Shown: positions 1 to 7,820 of the stretch, piece by piece
Numbering within the stretch: position 1 is the stretch's first letter
Layout: every line of letters begins with the position of its first letter
Source: an uncultured Comamonadaceae bacterium
Lineage (GTDB): Bacteria; Pseudomonadota; Gammaproteobacteria; Burkholderiales; Burkholderiaceae
Length of the DNA: 18,017 nt
Direction: 5' to 3'
NCBI GenBank assembly: GCA_946482115.1
Contig: CAMLQP010000029.1
Coordinates: forward strand, 1 to 18,017
The notes under the pieces: generated by a model
What the model was told of the DNA's origin: nothing
The model's database searches: none
What the model saw: the letters and a program-made list of their open reading frames with translations, nothing else
Translations under genes and position numbers: made by a program

Positions 1-660
1 GTCGTTGAACTGCGAGCCGTCGCTGGGCTCGGGCCAGTCCAGCTCGTGCGCGGCGAACCAGGTGCGCCAGGGCTCCAGCGGCGTGTGCAGCAGCGGCACA
101 CCGGCCAGATCCAGCGTGTTCTCGAACGGCCCGTGCTCCTTGATGAAGGCCGGGGAGGCCAGGGGCGTCACTTCGTCCTTCAGCAGGCACAGGTGCTCGA
201 CATCGGTGTAGCGGCCCACGCCGAAGCGCACGGTCAGGTCGGCGTCCTCGGCCACGGTATCCAGCTTGGGGATGCTGACCTGGTGCAGCGTCAGGTCCAC
301 CTCGGGGTGGGCCTGGGCGAATTCGCGCAACCGGGGAATCAGCACCACGCGCGCGAAGGTGCTGGTGACGGCCAGTCGCAGCTTGCGCCGGCCGCCCCCG
401 CGCGTGGCGCTGGGGAACTTCTGCAGCGTGGTCAGGCCGTCGCGCACGTGGCCCAGGTATTCCATGCCCTCGGGCGTGAGCGAGAAATCGCCCCGCGCGA
501 ACAGCGGCGTGCCCAGGATCTGCTCCAGCTGCTTGACGCGGTGGCTGACCGCGCTGGGTGTCACGCACAGCTCTTCCGCCGCCTGCGTGACGCTGCGCAG
601 GCGCGCCAGCGCCTCAAACGTCAGCAGGCACTGGATGGGCGGGATGCGGGTGGTGGTCAC
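1..660 (-). CDS. LysR-family transcriptional regulator (3' end outside window)
   Basis: A DNA-binding transcription regulator, truncated by the left edge so that only its first 220 codons are present. It starts at a GTG (660-658) and reads VTTTRIPPIQCLLTFEALAR, followed by the typical LysR winged-helix segment (about residues 5-65) containing SVTQAAEELCVTPSAVSHRV and LGTPLFARG. The substrate-binding-type effector domain begins near residue 90 (RRKLRLAVTSTFARVVLIPR). The style resembles GcvA/AmpR-type regulators. The GTG start overlaps the TGA stop of purU as GTGA (660-657), so it is probably translated by coupling behind purU. That is unusual, because LysR genes normally diverge from their targets. 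Its effector and targets cannot be read from the sequence. The family call is secure; the specific role is unknown. Confidence 0.9.
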   Translation of the reverse strand, partial: MTTTRIPPIQCLLTFEALARLRSVTQAAEELCVTPSAVSHRVKQLEQILGTPLFARGDFSLTPEGMEYLGHVRDGLTTLQKFPSATRGGGRRKLRLAVTSTFARVVLIPRLREFAQAHPEVDLTLHQVSIPKLDTVAEDADLTVRFGVGRYTDVEHLCLLKDEVTPLASPAFIKEHGPFENTLDLAGVPLLHTPLEPWRTWFAAHELDWPEPSDGSQFND

Positions 661-1505
661 TTGAACACAACGGTCTTGTGTCCGTCGAGCAGCACGCGGT
701 GTTCGCTGTGCCACTTGACGGCGCGCGCCAGCACCTGGCTCTCGGTGTCGCGGCCCTGGGCGGTCAGGTCCTCCACGGTGTGGGTGTGGTCCACGCGGGC
801 CACGTCCTGCTCGATGATGGGGCCTTCGTCAAGGTCGGCCGTCACGTAGTGGGCGGTCGCGCCGATCAGCTTCACGCCGCGGTCGTGCGCCTGGTAGTAG
901 GGCTTGGCGCCCTTGAAGCTGGGCAGGAAGCTGTGGTGGATGTTGATCGCCCGGCCGGCCAGCTTCTTGCAGAGGTCGTCGCTCAGGATCTGCATGTAGC
1001 GTGCCAGCACCACCAGCTCGGCCTTCTCGTCCTGGATGATGTCGTACTGCCGCGCCTCGGCGAGGGCCTTGGTGTCGGCCGTCACCGGCACGTGGTGGAA
1101 GGGTACGTTGTAGCTGGCCGCGAGCTGGTAGAAGTCGCGGTGGTTGCTGACGATGGCCCGGATGTCCAGCGGCAGCAGCCCGCTTTTCCAGCGGAACAGC
1201 AGGTCGTTGAGGCAATGGCCTTCCTTGCTGACCATGATGACCGTGCGCATGGGCGCGCTCAGCGCGTGCAGGCCCCAGTTCATCTGGAAGCTGGTGGCGA
1301 ACACCCGCAGCTGGCCGCGCAGGTCGTCCTGGGTCAGCTGGTCGCAGGCAAACTGCACCCGCATGAAGAACAGGCCGGTGTCGGGGTCGTTGTACTGGGC
1401 GGCCTCCTCGATGTTGCCGCCACGCTCGAACAGGAAGCCGGAAACCGCGTGCACGATGCCTGGACGGTCCTTGCACGACAGGGTGAGCACATAAGAATGT
1501 TTCAT
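657..1505 (-). CDS. purU: Formyltetrahydrofolate deformylase
   Basis: Hydrolyses 10-formyltetrahydrofolate to formate and tetrahydrofolate in the cytosol, balancing the one-carbon pool and supplying formate to PurT-type purine synthesis. The 282-residue protein matches the usual PurU length. An N-terminal ACT regulatory domain (about residues 1-80, starting MKHSYVLTLSCKDRPGIVHA) precedes the formyltransferase-type catalytic domain (about 85-282). The catalytic Asn-His-Asp set is visible as AINIHHSFLPSF and, further on, DLDEGPIIEQDV. The start was set at ATG 1505. An in-frame ATG at 1517 would add four residues, and neither has a strong ribosome binding site. The same frame stays open far upstream, but that stretch is antisense to the GGDEF-EAL and aminotransferase genes. 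The next gene, a LysR regulator, overlaps its stop codon. Confidence 0.96.
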   Translation of the reverse strand: MKHSYVLTLSCKDRPGIVHAVSGFLFERGGNIEEAAQYNDPDTGLFFMRVQFACDQLTQDDLRGQLRVFATSFQMNWGLHALSAPMRTVIMVSKEGHCLNDLLFRWKSGLLPLDIRAIVSNHRDFYQLAASYNVPFHHVPVTADTKALAEARQYDIIQDEKAELVVLARYMQILSDDLCKKLAGRAINIHHSFLPSFKGAKPYYQAHDRGVKLIGATAHYVTADLDEGPIIEQDVARVDHTHTVEDLTAQGRDTESQVLARAVKWHSEHRVLLDGHKTVVFK

Positions 1506-1575
1506 GATGGTGTCCATTGTCGCAGTTGTCGCCAGAGGGGGCGGCAAGCGGTATCCTTCAAATTTGTCACATCGT

Positions 1576-1580
1576 GAGGA
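1576..1580 (+). promoter_or_regulatory. Ribosome binding site (GAGGA) that decides the GGDEF-EAL start
   Basis: GAGGA lies directly against an in-frame GTG at 1581, leaving no spacer, but sits 9 bases before an in-frame TTG at 1590. The spacing therefore favours TTG 1590 as the start codon of the GGDEF-EAL gene. The choice changes the protein by only three residues. Confidence 0.55.
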
Positions 1581-1589
1581 GTGGCGGCC

Positions 1590-4274
1590 TTGGCAGCTAA
1601 CCGGCTTGGCGGACGTGCCCTGGTGGGCGCCCTGGTGTACTTCGTGCTCGGGTGCCTCTGGATCGCGTTCAGCGACGCGGGACTGACCTGGCTCGTCCCC
1701 GATCCGGCCGAGGCGGCCCGGCTCCAGACCTGGAAAGGCTGGTTCTACGTCACCGTCACGGCCGGGCTGGTCTGGCTGCTGCTGCGCTGGGTGGGGCGGG
1801 TGCGCGAGGCCGAGCGCCAGACCCAGCAGCGGCTGCGCGAGGTGGTCGACTGGATTCCCGACGCTGTCCTGGTGCGGGATGCCTTCGGGCGCTACGAGCT
1901 GTGCAACCGCGAGGCGGAGCGCCTGCTGGGGCTGTCGCGCGACCGCATCCAGGGCCACCTGCCGGAGGAGTTCTACGACGCCGACGATGCCCAGCGGCTG
2001 CGGCTGAACGACCAGCTGGCGGCCCGCAGCGACGTGCCGGTGCGGCGCGTGGCCGGGCACCGCCCCCAGGGCGGCAGGCCCATCAAGCTCGACATCAAGG
2101 TCGCCGCGCTGCGCGATGCCGACCGCCGCGTCACCGGCTTCGTGTCGGTGGCGCGGGACATCACCGAGGCGCAGCGCATCGAGGAGGCGCTGCGCCGCAG
2201 CGAGACCGGCCTGCGGCTGGCGCTGGAGAGCACCGGAGACGGCTTCTGGGACTGGGACCTGGTCACCGACCGGGTGCTCTATTCGGACACCCTGAAGCAC
2301 CTGATGCGCTACGAGGGCGCGGACTTCGCGGCCGATTTCCGGTTCAAGGAGCGGCTGCATCCCGACGATGTGGCGGGCGTGATGGTCCAGATGCGCGCCG
2401 CGCTGCGGGAGGGCGAGCGTTTTTTCATGCGCGGCCGGGTGTTGTGTTTCGACGGCCAGTACCGCTGGTTCCTGGCCAGCGGCCTGACCAGCCGGGGCGA
2501 TGGCGTGCAGAACGACCGCTTCTCGGGCGTGCTGACCGACCTGACCGAACGCGACGCCATCGAGGCGGGGCAGCGCCTGGCCGCCACGGTGTTCGACAGC
2601 GAGCTGCAAGGGGTGCTCGTCATGGACGCCGCTGGCGCGGTGCTGCAGGCGAACCGGGCCTTTTGCCAGCTGCTGGGGCTGGCGCCATCCGAGGTGCGCG
2701 GGCCGGCAGCCCTGCTGCTCAAGCCGGGCATTCGCCAGGCGCCGGGCCAGGACAGGCTGTGGGAGGTGCTGGAGCAGGAGGGCCGCTGGCAGGGCGAGCT
2801 GTGGCTGGCCGGCAGCCAGGGGCAGGACATCCCGCTGCTGTGCTCGCTGAGCGTGGTGCGCGATGCGCTGGGCCGTCGCACGCACTCGGTGGGCGTGTTC
2901 ACCGACATCACCCGGCTCAAGACCTCGGAGGCCGAGCTGGCCTTCCTGGCCCACCACGACCCGCTGACCCGCCTGCCCAACCGCCGCCTGTTCCAGGACC
3001 GGCTCGAGACCGCGCTGCACGATTGCGAGCGCGGCGGCGGGCGGCTGGCCGTGCTGCTGCTGGACCTGGACCGCTTCAAGGACGTCAACGACAGCTTCGG
3101 CCACCCGGTGGGCGACGAGCTGCTGCAGCACGTGGCGCTGCGCCTGCGCGAGCGCGTGCGCGCTGGCGACACGCTGGCACGGCTGGGCGGTGACGAATTC
3201 GCGCTGCTGATGCAGCACCCCCAGCGCGACGAAGACCCGGCCCGGCTGGCGCAGTCGCTGATCGACGCGCTGGCGAAACCGTGGCGTTCCAGCGATGGCG
3301 TGGAGCTGGTGGTGGGCACCAGCGTCGGCATCTGCCTCTACCCGTCCCAAGGCCAGAGCAGCCAGGCGCTGCTGCAGGGGGCTGACGCCGCGCTCTACCG
3401 CGCCAAGGCCGACGGGCGGGGCGTCTACCGCTACTTCGCCGACGAGATGACCCGCGCCGCCCGCGAGCGCCTGCGGCTGGAGGCGCGGCTGCGCCAGGCA
3501 CTGTCCGGTGGCGGCCTGAGCCTGCACTACCAGCCGCAGCTGGAGGTGGCCGGTGGCCGCGTCATCGGGGTGGAGGCGTTGCTGCGCTGGCACGACCCGG
3601 AAGAAGGGCCGGTCGCGCCCTCGCGCTTCATCCCCGTGGCCGAGACCACCGGCCTGATCGTCGAGCTGGGCCGCTGGGTGCTGGCCGAGGCCTGCCTCCA
3701 GGCGCGGCGCTGGCGCGACGAGGGGCTGCCACCCCTGCGGGTGGCGGTCAACGTCTCGCCGCACCAGTTCCAGCACGGCGACCTGGCCGCCCAGGTGCAG
3801 CAGGCCCTGGCCGACAGCGGCCTGCCACCGGAGGCCCTGGAGATCGAGCTGACCGAGGGCGCGCTGATGGCGCGCGAGCAGGCCTCGCGCCAGGTGCTGG
3901 AGTGCCTGAGCGACATGGGCGTGGGCATCGCCATCGACGATTTCGGCACCGGCTATTCGTCGCTGGCCTACCTCAAGCGTTTTCCCATCGACGTGCTCAA
4001 GATCGACCGCGGCTTCATCGCCGACCTGGCCGAGTGCTCCGACGACCTGGCCATCAGCGAAGCCGTGATTGGCCTCGGCCACACGCTGGGCGTCAAGGTG
4101 CTGGCCGAGGGCGTGGAGACGCAGGCCCAGCTCGACCTGCTGCGCAGCCGGGGCTGCGACCTGTTCCAGGGCTACCTGGCCAGCGCCCCCCTGCCCGCGG
4201 ACCAGCTGGCTCCCTGGCTGCGCCGAAGTGCCACAATGAACCCGCAATCCAGCGACACCACCCGGAGACACTAG
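1590..4274 (+). CDS. Membrane-anchored PAS-PAS-PAS-GGDEF-EAL cyclic-di-GMP protein
   Basis: A signalling protein of about 894 residues predicted to make and/or degrade cyclic di-GMP. Two hydrophobic segments near the N-terminus (about 9-27 and 47-66) anchor it in the inner membrane. Three PAS-type sensor regions follow (about 80-195, 200-325 and 330-445; the second contains GDGFWDWDL and RLHPDD). The GGDEF domain carries the intact motif GGDEF at 533-537 and an RAGD inhibitory I-site exactly five residues upstream. The EAL domain starts with the signature EALLRW (E662) and keeps NVSPHQF, EIELTEG, IDDFGTGYSS and AEGVET, so both catalytic halves look competent. The PAS ligand is not evident. 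The start is TTG 1590 on ribosome-binding-site spacing; GTG 1581 is the alternative. The aminotransferase gene begins on the base after its TAG. Confidence 0.95.
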   Translation: MAANRLGGRALVGALVYFVLGCLWIAFSDAGLTWLVPDPAEAARLQTWKGWFYVTVTAGLVWLLLRWVGRVREAERQTQQRLREVVDWIPDAVLVRDAFGRYELCNREAERLLGLSRDRIQGHLPEEFYDADDAQRLRLNDQLAARSDVPVRRVAGHRPQGGRPIKLDIKVAALRDADRRVTGFVSVARDITEAQRIEEALRRSETGLRLALESTGDGFWDWDLVTDRVLYSDTLKHLMRYEGADFAADFRFKERLHPDDVAGVMVQMRAALREGERFFMRGRVLCFDGQYRWFLASGLTSRGDGVQNDRFSGVLTDLTERDAIEAGQRLAATVFDSELQGVLVMDAAGAVLQANRAFCQLLGLAPSEVRGPAALLLKPGIRQAPGQDRLWEVLEQEGRWQGELWLAGSQGQDIPLLCSLSVVRDALGRRTHSVGVFTDITRLKTSEAELAFLAHHDPLTRLPNRRLFQDRLETALHDCERGGGRLAVLLLDLDRFKDVNDSFGHPVGDELLQHVALRLRERVRAGDTLARLGGDEFALLMQHPQRDEDPARLAQSLIDALAKPWRSSDGVELVVGTSVGICLYPSQGQSSQALLQGADAALYRAKADGRGVYRYFADEMTRAARERLRLEARLRQALSGGGLSLHYQPQLEVAGGRVIGVEALLRWHDPEEGPVAPSRFIPVAETTGLIVELGRWVLAEACLQARRWRDEGLPPLRVAVNVSPHQFQHGDLAAQVQQALADSGLPPEALEIELTEGALMAREQASRQVLECLSDMGVGIAIDDFGTGYSSLAYLKRFPIDVLKIDRGFIADLAECSDDLAISEAVIGLGHTLGVKVLAEGVETQAQLDLLRSRGCDLFQGYLASAPLPADQLAPWLRRSATMNPQSSDTTRRH
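4264..4268 (+). promoter_or_regulatory. Ribosome binding site of the aminotransferase gene
   Basis: GGAGA inside the last codons of the GGDEF-EAL gene, 6 bases before ATG 4275. It supports that start codon and translation immediately behind the upstream gene. Confidence 0.7.
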
Positions 4275-5615
4275 ATGGCCTACAACGACCTGCGCATGGA
4301 CAACCAGTGGTTGCCCTTTACCCCCAACCGTGGCTTCCAGAAGGACCCGCGCGTGTTCGTGGCCGCCGACGGCATGTTCTTCACCACGCACGACGGCCGC
4401 CAGGTCATCGACGGCGTCTCCAGCCTCTGGTGCGTGGGCGCGGGCCACAACCGCAGGCCCATCAACGAGGCGATCAAGAAGCAGCTCGACACGCTGGACT
4501 ACGCCACCGCCTTCAATGTCAGCAACGACAAGGCCTTCCGGGCCGCCGAGATGATCGCCGCGCTGGCGCCCGGCGATCTGAACAAGGTGTTGTTCTGCAA
4601 CTCCGGCTCCGAGGCGGCCGACACCGCCATGAAGGTGGCCCTGGCCTACCACCGTGCGCGCGGCGAGGGCCACCGCAATGTCTTCATCGGCCGCGAGCGC
4701 GGCTACCACGGCGTGGGCTTTGGTGGCATGAGCGTGGGCGGCATACCCGCCAACCGCAAGGTGTTCGGCACCGCGCTGCTGCCGCGCGTGGACCACCTGC
4801 GCTTCATCCACGACCCGGTCAACCACGCCTACATCCACAACGCCGAGCCCGTCTGGAAAGAGGACATCCTGACCGAGCTGGAAACCCGCATCCTGCCGCT
4901 GCACGACCCCAGCAACGTGGCGGCCGTGATCGTGGAGCCGGTGGCCGGCAGCGCCGGCTGGTACGTGCCGCCACAGGGCTACCTGAAACGTCTGCGGGAG
5001 ATCTGCGACAAGCACGGCATCCTGCTGATCTTCGACGAGGTCATCACCGGCTTCGGCCGCATGGGCACCAACTTCGCGGCCGATTTCTACGGCGTGGTTC
5101 CCGACATGCTCAACTTCGCCAAGTGCGTGACCAACGGTGTCGTCCCGCTGGGCGGCGTGATATGCCGCCAGCATCTCTACGACACCATGATGGGCTCGCA
5201 CAGCCAGGCGCCCGAGCACGCCATCGAGTTCTTCCACGGCTACACCTACAGCGGACACCCGGTGGCCTGCGCGGCGGCCATCGCCACGCTGGAGCTGTTT
5301 CAGCAGGAGAACCTGTTCGCCCGAGCCGGCGAGATGGGCAAGGTTCTGGGTGATGCCATGCACGGCGCTCTCAAGGGCCTGCCCAACGTCATCGGTATCC
5401 GCAGCCTGGGCAATGCCGCGGCGGTGGAGCTCGCGCCCGTTGCCGGCTTGCCCGGCAAGCGCGCCTTCGATGTCTTCATGGACTGCTACCACAAGGGCGT
5501 GCTGGTGCGCAGCGCGGGCGACAACCTGGTGTTCGCGCCGCCCTACGTCATCGAGAAGTCGCACATAGAGACCATGGTGTCGGTGCTGGCCGACGCCATC
5601 AAGGCGAACGCCTGA
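4275..5615 (+). CDS. Class III PLP aminotransferase, omega-amino acid (beta-alanine):pyruvate type
   Basis: A 446-residue fold-type I, pyridoxal-phosphate-dependent aminotransferase of the omega-amino acid group. The best specific guess is beta-alanine + pyruvate giving malonate semialdehyde + L-alanine, in the cytosol. Visible landmarks are the phosphate-contact region FCNSGSEAADTAMK (about 107-120), RGYHGV, the cofactor aspartate in IFDEVITGFGR (D254), the Schiff-base lysine in FAKCVTNG (K283), and the substrate-loop segment FFHGYTYSGHPVACAA. The overall pattern resembles Pseudomonas omega-amino acid:pyruvate aminotransferase. Other omega-amine donors such as putrescine or taurine-like compounds cannot be excluded. 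No semialdehyde dehydrogenase lies beside it, so context does not fix the substrate. It starts one base after the stop of the GGDEF-EAL gene. Confidence 0.93.
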   Translation: MAYNDLRMDNQWLPFTPNRGFQKDPRVFVAADGMFFTTHDGRQVIDGVSSLWCVGAGHNRRPINEAIKKQLDTLDYATAFNVSNDKAFRAAEMIAALAPGDLNKVLFCNSGSEAADTAMKVALAYHRARGEGHRNVFIGRERGYHGVGFGGMSVGGIPANRKVFGTALLPRVDHLRFIHDPVNHAYIHNAEPVWKEDILTELETRILPLHDPSNVAAVIVEPVAGSAGWYVPPQGYLKRLREICDKHGILLIFDEVITGFGRMGTNFAADFYGVVPDMLNFAKCVTNGVVPLGGVICRQHLYDTMMGSHSQAPEHAIEFFHGYTYSGHPVACAAAIATLELFQQENLFARAGEMGKVLGDAMHGALKGLPNVIGIRSLGNAAAVELAPVAGLPGKRAFDVFMDCYHKGVLVRSAGDNLVFAPPYVIEKSHIETMVSVLADAIKANA

Positions 5616-5635
5616 TCAAGCCTGATTGTTTGCAA

Positions 5636-5640
5636 GGGAG
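5636..5640 (+). promoter_or_regulatory. Ribosome binding site (GGGAG) that decides the SPFH gene start
   Basis: GGGAG is 9 bases upstream of ATG 5650. It favours that codon over the in-frame TTG at 5626, which would place this site inside the gene and add eight residues absent from the conserved SPFH start. Confidence 0.65.
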
Positions 5641-5649
5641 AAACCGGCC

Positions 5650-6732
5650 ATGGCCATCATGAATTTCATCAACCGCCAGTTCATCGACGTCATCGAGTGG
5701 GTGGACGACTCGCGCGACACGCTGAGCTACCGCTTTCCGGACGACGACAAGCAGATCAAGAACGAGGCCCAGCTGATCGTGCGCGAGAGTCAGGTCGCGC
5801 AGTTCGTCTACGTCGGCCAGTTCGCCGACACGCTGGGGCCGGGGCGCCACACGCTCAAGACCGAGAACATCCCCATCCTGAGCGACCTGCTGGGCTGGAA
5901 GTACAAGTTCCAGACCCCGTTCAAGGCCGATGTCTACTACGTCACCACGCGCGTGTTCGCGGGCAACAAGTGGGGCACGGCCAATCCGGTGATGATGCGC
6001 GACGCCGACTTCGGCGTGGTGCGCATGCGCGCCTTCGGCACTTACGATTTCAAGATCGTGGATCCGGTGAAATTCCTCAAGGAAGTGGCCGGCACCGACC
6101 ACCAGTTCCGCCTCGACGAGTTCAGCGACGTGATGCGCTCGCGCATCGTCAGCGTGTTCAGCGAGACGCTGGCCACCGCCAGGGTGCCCGCGCTGGACGT
6201 GGCCACGCGTTATGGCGAGCTGGGCGCGGCGCTGCTGGAGCCGCTCAACGTCGCCATGCGCGAGAAGTACGGCCTCGAGATGACCGCTTTCGTGGTCGAG
6301 AACGTCTCGGTGCCGCCCGAGCTGGAGCAGGCCATCGACAAGCGCGGCGCCATGACCGCGATCGGCAACCTCAACGACTACGTGAAATACAACATGGGCA
6401 ACGCGCTGGCCGAGGGCAAGGCGGGCGCGGCCGGCATCGGTGCCGAGCTGGCGGCCGGCCTCGCCATGGGGCAGGCCATGCTGCAGGGCGGCGGCATGGG
6501 TGCTGCGCAGCCGCCGTCCCAGCCCGGGTTTGTGCCGGGAGCTGCCCCGGCTGCGGCTGCGGCTGCCGCCGCCGTGCCGGCCCTGCTCACGCCCGAACAG
6601 GCGGCGCAGGCCTTGGGCGTTGCACCGGCCGATGTGCTGCAGGAGCTGGAGGCCGGCAACCTCAAGGGCCGCAAGATCGGCAGCCAGTGGCGCATCCCGC
6701 AGGCCGCGCTGGACGAGTTCCTCAAAGGCTGA
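5650..6732 (+). CDS. SPFH-domain protein with C-terminal excisionase-like helix-turn-helix
   Basis: A 360-residue member of the stomatin/prohibitin-like 'virion core protein' group (COG4260; Bacillus YdjI type). Residues 1-240 carry the family's hallmark stretches: FINRQFIDVIEW, the segment LIVRESQVAQFVYVGQFAD, and GTANPVMMRDADFGVVRMRA. There is no N-terminal signal or transmembrane helix, so it is probably a peripheral membrane scaffold. A Gly/Ala/Pro-rich linker (about 262-311) leads to a compact domain at 312-360 (LLTPEQAAQALGVAPADVLQ, then KIGSQWRIPQAALDEFL) that looks like an excisionase/MerR-like HTH_17 fold. Relatives often carry a zinc ribbon at this end; here the zinc ribbons are in the next gene. 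The stop overlaps the start of that gene by one base (TGATG), so the two products probably act together. The exact function is unknown. Confidence 0.88.
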   Translation: MAIMNFINRQFIDVIEWVDDSRDTLSYRFPDDDKQIKNEAQLIVRESQVAQFVYVGQFADTLGPGRHTLKTENIPILSDLLGWKYKFQTPFKADVYYVTTRVFAGNKWGTANPVMMRDADFGVVRMRAFGTYDFKIVDPVKFLKEVAGTDHQFRLDEFSDVMRSRIVSVFSETLATARVPALDVATRYGELGAALLEPLNVAMREKYGLEMTAFVVENVSVPPELEQAIDKRGAMTAIGNLNDYVKYNMGNALAEGKAGAAGIGAELAAGLAMGQAMLQGGGMGAAQPPSQPGFVPGAAPAAAAAAAAVPALLTPEQAAQALGVAPADVLQELEAGNLKGRKIGSQWRIPQAALDEFLKG

Positions 6733-7817
6733 TGCAGGCCAGCGACCTCACCGGCGAGCGCGCCGCGAGCGCGAAGTTTGCCTGCCCCGCCTGTGGCGGC
6801 GAGGCGCACTGGAACCCGGGCAAGCAGGCGCTGATCTGCGCCTACTGCGGTACCGAGTCGCCCTACACCATAGAAGCCAGCGGCGAGGTGCGCGAGCACG
6901 ACCTGGTGGCCGCGCTGGCCGCCGTGCCGGAGTCCGCGCGCGGCTGGGCCGACCAGCGCCGCGTGGTGCGCTGCCAGCACTGCCAGGCGATCAGCACCTT
7001 TACGGCGGCGCAACAGGGCCGCGCCTGCGATTTCTGCGGCTCCACCGCCCTGCTGCCGTTCGAGAACGAGACCGATCGCGTGATCCGGCCCGAAAGCCTG
7101 CTGCCTTTCGAGCACACCGAGGCGCAGGCGCGCGAAAGCGTCAAGCGCTGGTGGGGCCGGCTCTGGTGGGCGCCCAACAACCTCAGGCGGCGTGCGCTCG
7201 CCGACACGCTGCACGGCGTGTACCTGCCGTACTGGACCTTTGACGCGCAGGTGGACGCGAGCTACACCGCCGAGGCCGGCACCTACTACCAGGACAACGA
7301 GGGCAAGCGACAGACCCGCTGGGAGCCGGTGTCGGGCCACGTCTCGCACTTCTTCGACGACACGCTGGTGTGCGGCTCGCGCGGCGTGGCGCCGCGCATG
7401 GTCCAGGGCGTGGAGCCGTTTCCCACCGCCGACGGCGAACGCCTCAAACCCTACGACGCCGCGTACCTGAGCGGCTGGACGGTGGAGCGCTACCAGCTCG
7501 ACCTGGTGGGCGCGGCCCAGCAGGGCCGCGAGCGCATGATGGGCGCGGTGCGCCAGATGTGCGTGCAGGACATGGCCGCCGACACCCACCGCAACCTGCA
7601 GGTCTGGCCGGAGTTCACGCGCCAGACTTTCAAGCACGTGCTGCTGCCGGTGTGGCTGGTGGCTTACCGCTACGGCGCGCGCGACTTCCAGGTGGTGGTC
7701 AACGGCGCCACCGGCCGGGTGGCGGGCGAGTATCCCAAGAGCTGGGTCAAGATCGCGCTGGCGGTGCTCGCGGGCCTGCTGGTGCTGGGCCTGGTGGCCT
7801 GGCTGGACGCGCAGTAG
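6732..7817 (+). CDS. Double zinc-ribbon membrane protein (YdjG-like), partner of the SPFH protein
   Basis: A 361-residue protein with two N-terminal four-cysteine zinc ribbons: C18/C21 with C36/C39 (CPACGG and CAYCG) and C81/C84 with C99/C102 (CQHC and CDFCG). A long soluble region follows (about 110-335, rich in Trp/Tyr, including WWGRLWWAP and VYLPYWTFDA). One hydrophobic helix at about 337-357 (IALAVLAGLLVLGLVAWL) would anchor it by its C-terminus, ribbons in the cytosol. Such proteins are often labelled 'TFIIB-type zinc ribbon' or 'primosomal N'-like', but there is no helicase here. It resembles YdjG of the Bacillus ydjFGHI locus, which also encodes an SPFH protein and a PspA homologue. 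It is translationally coupled to the SPFH gene (TGATG). A membrane-stress or envelope role is inferred from family context only. Confidence 0.85.
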   Translation: MQASDLTGERAASAKFACPACGGEAHWNPGKQALICAYCGTESPYTIEASGEVREHDLVAALAAVPESARGWADQRRVVRCQHCQAISTFTAAQQGRACDFCGSTALLPFENETDRVIRPESLLPFEHTEAQARESVKRWWGRLWWAPNNLRRRALADTLHGVYLPYWTFDAQVDASYTAEAGTYYQDNEGKRQTRWEPVSGHVSHFFDDTLVCGSRGVAPRMVQGVEPFPTADGERLKPYDAAYLSGWTVERYQLDLVGAAQQGRERMMGAVRQMCVQDMAADTHRNLQVWPEFTRQTFKHVLLPVWLVAYRYGARDFQVVVNGATGRVAGEYPKSWVKIALAVLAGLLVLGLVAWLDAQ

Positions 7818-7820
7818 CGC

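Noticed and set aside
1506..1575. Divergent promoters between purU and the GGDEF-EAL gene.
   Set aside because: TATCCT at 1552 and TTGTCG at 1526 are 20 bases apart, too far for a normal promoter. Nothing convincing was seen on the other strand.
678..1577. A 299-codon plus-strand frame opposite purU.
   Set aside because: It is rich in Val, His and Gly, matches no family I recognise, and lies fully antisense to a clear purU gene.
657..5564. A minus-strand open frame of over 1600 codons running from purU across the GGDEF-EAL and aminotransferase genes.
   Set aside because: Only its last 282 codons are purU. The rest is low-complexity Ala/Gly/His/Gln/Val sequence created by reading antisense to two well-supported GC3-rich genes.
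6378..7637. A 419-codon minus-strand frame opposite the SPFH and zinc-ribbon genes.
   Set aside because: It has antisense-shadow composition and no domains, whereas the plus strand has conserved SPFH and zinc-ribbon motifs.
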